DNA from: an uncultured Odoribacter sp. | GTDB taxonomy: Bacteria; Bacteroidota; Bacteroidia; Bacteroidales; Marinifilaceae | Direction of reading: 5' to 3' | Assembly (NCBI GenBank): GCA_905204385.1 | Contig: CAJKZL010000066.1 | Coordinates: 1-11,174 of the forward strand | Length of the DNA stretch: 11,174 nucleotides | Shown: piece by piece, positions 6,607 to 11,174 of the stretch | Numbering within the stretch: position 1 is the first letter of the stretch | Layout: each line of letters opens with the position of its first letter | The notes under the pieces: generated by a model | Seen by the model: only the letters and a program-made list of their open reading frames with translations | What the model was told of the DNA's origin: nothing | The model's database searches: none | Position numbers and translations under genes: made by a program

Positions 6607-7149
6607 ATGTGTATTTTTAACTTTTCTTTGGATAAGATGTTTAATGATTCCTTTTTATCTTATTATCCCAGATTATGTCTGTATGCTTTCCGCATTTTGA
6701 GAAATCAGGGAGAGGCTGAAGACATTGTACAAAATGTGTTTATTTCATTTTGGGATAATCAGGTGACGGTTCAGGACACAGAAGCGATAAAATCATTTCT
6801 TTATCGCTCGGTATATAATGCCTGTATGAATTATATCCGTCATCAGGATTATGTAGGTCGTCAGATGGAGTATTTTGAAGAGGAAGGGGTTGAGAGCAAT
6901 GCTTATTTGGTACGTACAATTGAAAATGAGATCATGGATGAAATTTTCCGGGTTATCGATACCTTACCGACAGAATGTAGTAAGATTTTTAGAATGAGTT
7001 ATGTGGAGGGGATGGATATTCAGAAGATTGCGGATCGTCTGGGTATCTCTGTAAATACAGTAAAAACTCAACGGATGCGTGCCCGTAAATTGTTGAAAGA
7101 GAGACTGAAAAATCTTTTTCCTCTTTTTATGATGTTATTTTCTGCATAA
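6607..7149 (+). CDS. ECF-type RNA polymerase sigma-70 factor
   Basis: A 180-residue Bacteroidota-type ECF sigma factor. Region 2 runs from YYPRLCLYAFRILRNQ through AEDIVQNVFISFW to SFLYRSVYNACMNYIRHQ and binds core polymerase and the -10 element. Region 4 begins at LPTECSKIFRMSYVEGM and includes the helix-turn-helix IQKIADRLGISVNTVKTQR, which reads the -35 element. The C-terminus ends in a hydrophobic tail (LFPLFMMLFSA), common in this group. The frame opens further upstream at GTG 6544, but that part (YIFYFFKLKLNK) is low-complexity and not conserved, so I chose ATG 6607; ATG 6637 (MFNDSFLSYYP) is a good alternative that matches family lengths. It lies 53 bp before a FecR-type anti-sigma gene and is expected to be held inactive by that protein and to transcribe the SusC-like operon. 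Confidence 0.92.
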   Translation: MCIFNFSLDKMFNDSFLSYYPRLCLYAFRILRNQGEAEDIVQNVFISFWDNQVTVQDTEAIKSFLYRSVYNACMNYIRHQDYVGRQMEYFEEEGVESNAYLVRTIENEIMDEIFRVIDTLPTECSKIFRMSYVEGMDIQKIADRLGISVNTVKTQRMRARKLLKERLKNLFPLFMMLFSA

Positions 7150-7172
7150 AAAATGAATATCTTTTCACCCGT

Positions 7173-7195
7173 CGTGTGTTTCTGCGTGTCTCTAT
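7173..7195 (+). promoter_or_regulatory. Tandem near-repeat in the sigma-fecR gap, possible ECF promoter or operator
   Basis: CGTGTGTTTCT at 7173-7183 and CGTGTCTCTAT at 7185-7195 agree at 8 of 11 positions with a 12-bp period, in the 53-bp gap just before the FecR start at 7203. An auto-regulated ECF promoter for the fecR-susC unit would be expected here. This is a pattern observation only. Confidence 0.25.
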
Positions 7196-7202
7196 AGTAT
7201 AA

Positions 7203-8369
7203 ATGATGCTTATGGAAAATTGCAAGCAGTATACTAACAATGAGGTTATACGACTGGTGACCAAATATTTGGGAGAAGTACTTTCTCCGGAAGAGCAAGA
7301 GGAATTCCAGGCATGGATAGATGCCGATCCTGAGAACCGGGCTTTGGTCGAGCGGCTTCAGCAGGAGGGAAAAATGGCTGAATTTTATTCTGTTTATAAA
7401 AGCTTTGATACCTGTCGTGCCTGGTCGAGGGTGCATGGAAAGCTTTTTCGTCGCAGGAATATGATCTGGAGAGGAGTGGCTGCTGCGGTGGTGGTCATGG
7501 GATTTTTAGCATATGGGTTGTGGGTGCGTCAGGATCGTCACTTAGAGGTAGTTGTTGCGGAGGGGGTCGTGTTGCCCGGGAACGGACAGGTGAGCCTGAC
7601 TTTCGGTTCCGGGCGGAAGGTGGAGCTGAACCGGACAAATTCCCGGATGATACAGGTGGATTCGAATCTGAAGGTTAAAGAGGATTCCGGTTTAGTGGCC
7701 TATCAGCACATTGCCGGTTTAGCAGGAAAAGAAAAACATACCCTGACGGTTGGACGTGGAGCTGAATATCGGCTGAAACTGGATGACGGGACGCTGGTAC
7801 ATCTGAATGCAGATTCAAAATTGATTTATCCCGTGAGCTTCGGCACGAACATGCGGGAGGTTATACTGGAAGGGGAAGCATTCTTTGAGGTGACGAAAAA
7901 TAGTGAACGTCCCTTTGTGGTACATTGTCCGAATTATGACGTGCAGGTGTGGGGAACCTCTTTTAATATATCGGTTTACCCGGAAGAAGATTTTTCGCAT
8001 ACTACTTTGGTGGAAGGAAAAGTGGATGTTGTCGGGAAAGGCCAAGTATGTCGTCTGGCGCCCGGTTATCAGGCCTATGAAAAATCCGGAAATCTGGAAG
8101 TCCGGAAGGTAAATCCTTTGGCTTATGTATCCTGGAGGGATGACCGCTTTGGGTTTGATAATGAATCTCTGGAAGTAGTTATGCGGAAACTGGCCCGCTG
8201 GTATAATATAGAGGTCTTCTTTGCAAATTCCGATATACGGAAAATTTGTTTTTCCGGGTATTTACCGAAGTATGGTGATATTACCGATATTTTTAACATA
8301 CTTGAATTGACAGCGAATGTGTCGTTTTCCTTGAAAGGGCATGTCGTGACTGTCATGGGGAAAAAATAG
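7203..8369 (+). CDS. FecR-family anti-sigma factor with C-terminal DUF4974 domain
   Basis: A 388-residue inner-membrane anti-sigma factor. Residues 1-85 are the cytoplasmic sigma-binding part (VTKYLGEVLSPEEQEEFQAW, a FecR N-terminal helical motif). A single membrane segment lies at about 88-107 (IWRGVAAAVVVMGFLAYGLW). The periplasmic FecR domain spans about 182-278, with GAEYRLKLDDGTLVHLNADS, the block EVILEGEAFFEVTKN and VWGTSFNI. The C-terminal DUF4974 domain covers about 315-386 (DDRFGFDNESLEVVMRKLAR, then WYNIEVFF) and probably docks on the STN domain of the transporter. ATG 7203 is followed by further ATGs at 7206 and 7212; MENCKQY from 7212 is an equally likely start. Its stop lies 23 bp before the susC-like start, so the two are almost certainly co-transcribed. 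Confidence 0.93.
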   Translation: MMLMENCKQYTNNEVIRLVTKYLGEVLSPEEQEEFQAWIDADPENRALVERLQQEGKMAEFYSVYKSFDTCRAWSRVHGKLFRRRNMIWRGVAAAVVVMGFLAYGLWVRQDRHLEVVVAEGVVLPGNGQVSLTFGSGRKVELNRTNSRMIQVDSNLKVKEDSGLVAYQHIAGLAGKEKHTLTVGRGAEYRLKLDDGTLVHLNADSKLIYPVSFGTNMREVILEGEAFFEVTKNSERPFVVHCPNYDVQVWGTSFNISVYPEEDFSHTTLVEGKVDVVGKGQVCRLAPGYQAYEKSGNLEVRKVNPLAYVSWRDDRFGFDNESLEVVMRKLARWYNIEVFFANSDIRKICFSGYLPKYGDITDIFNILELTANVSFSLKGHVVTVMGKK

Positions 8370-8392
8370 CAACCTAACTTAATTCCAAATAT

Positions 8393-11174
8393 ATGAAAAT
8401 AGTGTCTGATTTATGGGGCAGGAAACTGTGGCTGCCATTGTGCTTGCTGTGCCTGTTTTTTACACCTCCGGGTTATGCACAGAAGATGAAAACAGTGAGT
8501 GTCAAGTTTAGAAACACTCCGGTGACAGAGGTGTTGAATACGCTTAAGATGAAAACCGGTTACGATTATTTCTGTAATAATACAGAAATGGCGACGTTGC
8601 CTCCGGTGACCGGAGAATTTAAGGACGTAGCAGTTGAAAAGGTCTTGCAGACTGTATTGAAGGGCTCGGGATACGATTTCCGTCTGATCGATGGGGTGAT
8701 CGTTATCAAGACTGAAAAAAAGCAGGAACCGACCAGCGAAAAGTTGGTTTTTACAGGCCAGGTAACGGATGAAAAAGGAAAACCCTTGGTAGGAGCAACT
8801 GTAGTTTTAAAGGGGACAACCATCGGAGTGGCTACGGATATGAATGGAAAATTCAGTCTGGAGATTCCTTATACTGAAGATATCCGTTTGATTGTTTCTT
8901 TTATCGGGATGGAAGGAAAGGAAATCGTTCCGGGTAAAGAAAGGCATTTTGAGGTTCGGCTGAAGGCGGCTGACGAGCATTTGGGGGAGGTGGTGGTCAC
9001 CGGATACGGGAACATCAGCAAAGAGAGTTTTACCGGAAATTCTATCCAGATCAGCAGTGAACAGTTGCTGAATGTTTCTAAGACCAATGTGCTTCAGGCT
9101 ATACAATCTTTTGATCCCTCCTTTCGGATTGCAGAGAATAATCAGTGGGGATCTGATCCCAATGCTGTTCCCGAGGTGTATATTCGGGGAAGGTCAGGTA
9201 TAGGTGTGATGGAACTTGATAAAGAAGATTTATCGAAATCGGCTCTGGAAAATAATCCGAACCTGCCTACTTTTATTTTGGATGGTTTTGAAACTACGCT
9301 TCGTACTATTGTCGATTTGGATATGGAAAGGGTTTCCTCAATTACCATACTGAAAGATGCTGCATCGACAGCGATTTATGGTTCTAAAGCGGCGAACGGA
9401 GTGGTTGTTGTGGAGACTAAACAACCTAAACAAGGAGAATTAAGGGTGTCTTATACCGGAAATTTTAATATCAGCATACCCGATTTGTCCAGTTATAATT
9501 TGATGAACGCACGGGAAAAATTGCAATTCGAAACTTTAGCCGGCCGATATGCAGTATTAGACGGAGAAGGGGGAGGCGATGATGTTATGGCTATGAAAGA
9601 AATGTATAATAATCGGTTGAAAGAAGTTGAACGTGGAGTGGATACCTATTGGTTGAGTGAACCCTTAAGGACCGGATTTAATCACCGGCATTCCTTGTAT
9701 GCCGAAGGAGGGGATGCGAATATGCGGTATGGTATCGGTTTGAACTATAACGGTATAAAGGGAGTGATGAAAGAATCTGAACGTCAGATTTTCAGTGGGA
9801 ATCTGGATTTGCTCTATCGGAAAGGGAAGTTCCTTTTCAATAATAAGATGACCGTTAACTATACGAAGTCGGAGGATCCGGTTGTTTCTTTTTCGGCATA
9901 TGCTAAGGCAAATCCCTATTATGAAAAAGCAAAAAATGGGAAGGTAGAAAAATGGCTGGAATATATCGAAGATTTGGTGGCTGCGCCTAATCCATTGTGG
10001 AATGCAAGCCAGAATAGCCGCGCATTGACCAGGTCGTGGGGAGTAACGGATAATTTCAGTGCAGAATATAATCCTTTATCCACTCTTAAATTGCGGGCCA
10101 GGTTCGGTATAACGAAATCTGTTAATGAAACCGATCATTTTTTATCTCCTAAAGATTCTTCTTTTGACGATATCGATGATCTGAAAAAAGGGACATTGGA
10201 TTATAATAACGAAAAGTCACTTCAATACGAAGGTGAATTTACGGCCACCTATGGGACTATTTTGGGGGAAAGGCATCGGATTAATTTAGTTGGCGGTGCA
10301 AATTTCAATGCTTTGGAAACGCAAGGAAATGGGTATGCGGTGGAAGGTTTTCCCAATGGTAATTATGATTCGCCGGCCTTTGCCAAAGGTTTTCCGGAAA
10401 ACGGAGTTCCTGCGTTCAGTGAAAGCAAAAGCAGGGCTATGAGTGCATATGCTAATGGAGGATATGCATATGATAACCGTTATTTAGTGGATGCTACGTA
10501 TCGGTTGAGTGGTTCGTCGGTGTTTGGAAGCAATAAAAGGTACACGAATACATGGTCTGTCGGATTAGCGTGGAACCTGCATAATGAATCTTTTATTCAG
10601 AATTATATCGGTTGGATGGATTTACTGAAGGTGCGGGGGTCCATCGGGAATCCGGGGAATCAGAACTTCACAGCCTATCAGACTTTTACGACTTATAATT
10701 TTCAAAAAAGCCAACGCAATTATTTCGAACAGGGGATCATATTGAATAGCCTGGGAAATCCTGATTTGGAATGGGAAAAAACCAACAGTTATGATTTTAA
10801 CTTCGAAGTTCAGTTTCTGAACGGGCTTATCAGCGCTAATGCAAATTATTATATTAAACAAACCAAGGATTTACTTGCAGATATCAGTTTGCCCTTGTCT
10901 AATGGTTTTGAAACCTATCGCGACAATATGGGGCAACTGGATAACCGGGGTTTCGAGTTGTCGCTGCGGGGATTTGTTTTACGCAGGGATGAGGTAACGG
11001 TCAGTTTATTCGGTAGCATGGCACGGAATCAAAATGAAATTAAAAAGATCTCTAATTCATTGAAAGCTCAGAACGAAGCGATCGACAAGGAGCAGGATGA
11101 ATATACACAACCCCGGAACCAACGTTATGAGACTGCTAAGCCGCGGGTACTGTTTAAGGAAGGCGAATCCTCTA
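8393..11174 (+). CDS. SusC/RagA-family TonB-linked outer membrane transporter with STN domain (partial, 3' end outside the window)
   Basis: The frame is open from ATG 8393 to the window end (927 complete codons); about 100-200 residues of the barrel are missing. A signal peptide occupies residues 1-29 (ends GYA). The STN domain lies at about 33-105 (VSVKFRNTPVTEVLNTLKMK up to GVIVIK), the periplasmic signalling module that talks to FecR. A carboxypeptidase-D-like regulatory domain spans about 120-195 (FTGQVTDEKGKPLVGATVVL, DMNGKFSLEIP). It is followed by a TonB-box-like GEVVVTGYG and the plug, including VYIRGRSGIG, PTFILDGFE and the family hallmark ITILKDAASTAIYGSKAANG. Barrel strands follow, among them KVRGSIGNPGNQNF. 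The plug has a longer-than-SusC insert between IRGRSGIG and PTFILDGFE (MELDKEDLSKSALENNPNL), a trait I associate with a Bacteroidales subgroup next to SusD, DUF4843 and PKD-like proteins; this is recollection, not proof. The substrate is a glycan or peptide, unknown. Confidence 0.95.
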   Translation, partial: MKIVSDLWGRKLWLPLCLLCLFFTPPGYAQKMKTVSVKFRNTPVTEVLNTLKMKTGYDYFCNNTEMATLPPVTGEFKDVAVEKVLQTVLKGSGYDFRLIDGVIVIKTEKKQEPTSEKLVFTGQVTDEKGKPLVGATVVLKGTTIGVATDMNGKFSLEIPYTEDIRLIVSFIGMEGKEIVPGKERHFEVRLKAADEHLGEVVVTGYGNISKESFTGNSIQISSEQLLNVSKTNVLQAIQSFDPSFRIAENNQWGSDPNAVPEVYIRGRSGIGVMELDKEDLSKSALENNPNLPTFILDGFETTLRTIVDLDMERVSSITILKDAASTAIYGSKAANGVVVVETKQPKQGELRVSYTGNFNISIPDLSSYNLMNAREKLQFETLAGRYAVLDGEGGGDDVMAMKEMYNNRLKEVERGVDTYWLSEPLRTGFNHRHSLYAEGGDANMRYGIGLNYNGIKGVMKESERQIFSGNLDLLYRKGKFLFNNKMTVNYTKSEDPVVSFSAYAKANPYYEKAKNGKVEKWLEYIEDLVAAPNPLWNASQNSRALTRSWGVTDNFSAEYNPLSTLKLRARFGITKSVNETDHFLSPKDSSFDDIDDLKKGTLDYNNEKSLQYEGEFTATYGTILGERHRINLVGGANFNALETQGNGYAVEGFPNGNYDSPAFAKGFPENGVPAFSESKSRAMSAYANGGYAYDNRYLVDATYRLSGSSVFGSNKRYTNTWSVGLAWNLHNESFIQNYIGWMDLLKVRGSIGNPGNQNFTAYQTFTTYNFQKSQRNYFEQGIILNSLGNPDLEWEKTNSYDFNFEVQFLNGLISANANYYIKQTKDLLADISLPLSNGFETYRDNMGQLDNRGFELSLRGFVLRRDEVTVSLFGSMARNQNEIKKISNSLKAQNEAIDKEQDEYTQPRNQRYETAKPRVLFKEGESS

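Noticed and set aside
10622..10861. Minus-strand open frame of 79 residues inside the susC-like gene
   Set aside because: It is antisense to a continuous, well-conserved transporter frame and has no recognisable content.

Overview
The window comes from a member of the Bacteroidota, most likely the order Bacteroidales, a gut-type glycan or peptide forager. The evidence is a SusC/RagA-type TonB-dependent transporter with its ECF sigma/FecR switch, a LruC-domain lipoprotein, a GH116 glycosidase, an M60 (mucinase-type) peptidase remnant, and a near-consensus Bacteroidota -7 box. The SusC subtype resembles ones I associate with Odoribacteraceae, but I hold that placement with low confidence. Part 1-1818 is a gene graveyard on the plus strand. 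It holds a 5'-damaged M60 peptidase (zinc motif intact), a probable C-terminal scrap of a sulfatase, and directly behind it an N-terminal scrap of an ECF sigma factor carrying a frameshifting deletion. A hairpin closes the region and is probably the terminator of the opposing GH116 gene. 

The segment 1819-4377 (minus strand) is one intact, secreted 852-residue GH116/GBA2-like glycoside hydrolase. A 241-bp divergent gap (4378-4618) separates it from a plus-strand LruC-domain lipoprotein gene (4619-5863). That gap holds a candidate promoter overlapped by an 8-bp dyad. A strong intrinsic terminator follows the LruC gene, and then comes a small secreted protein of lipocalin-like character (6050-6472). 

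From 6607 to the right edge lies a classic trans-envelope signalling and uptake module: ECF sigma factor, FecR-type anti-sigma factor, then a SusC-like transporter with an STN signalling domain. The transporter is cut by the window edge after 927 codons. The expected logic is that ligand binding at the transporter is relayed by the STN domain to the periplasmic part of FecR, which releases the sigma factor to transcribe the uptake operon. A SusD-like lipoprotein should lie just beyond the window. 

I did not see a clearly new type of biological system. The most noteworthy material is the row of three decayed genes that looks like the end of a former mucin- or sulfated-glycan-targeting locus, with the remains of a regulator of the same general kind as the intact one 5 kb away. 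No tRNA, rRNA, CRISPR array or insertion sequence was recognised.
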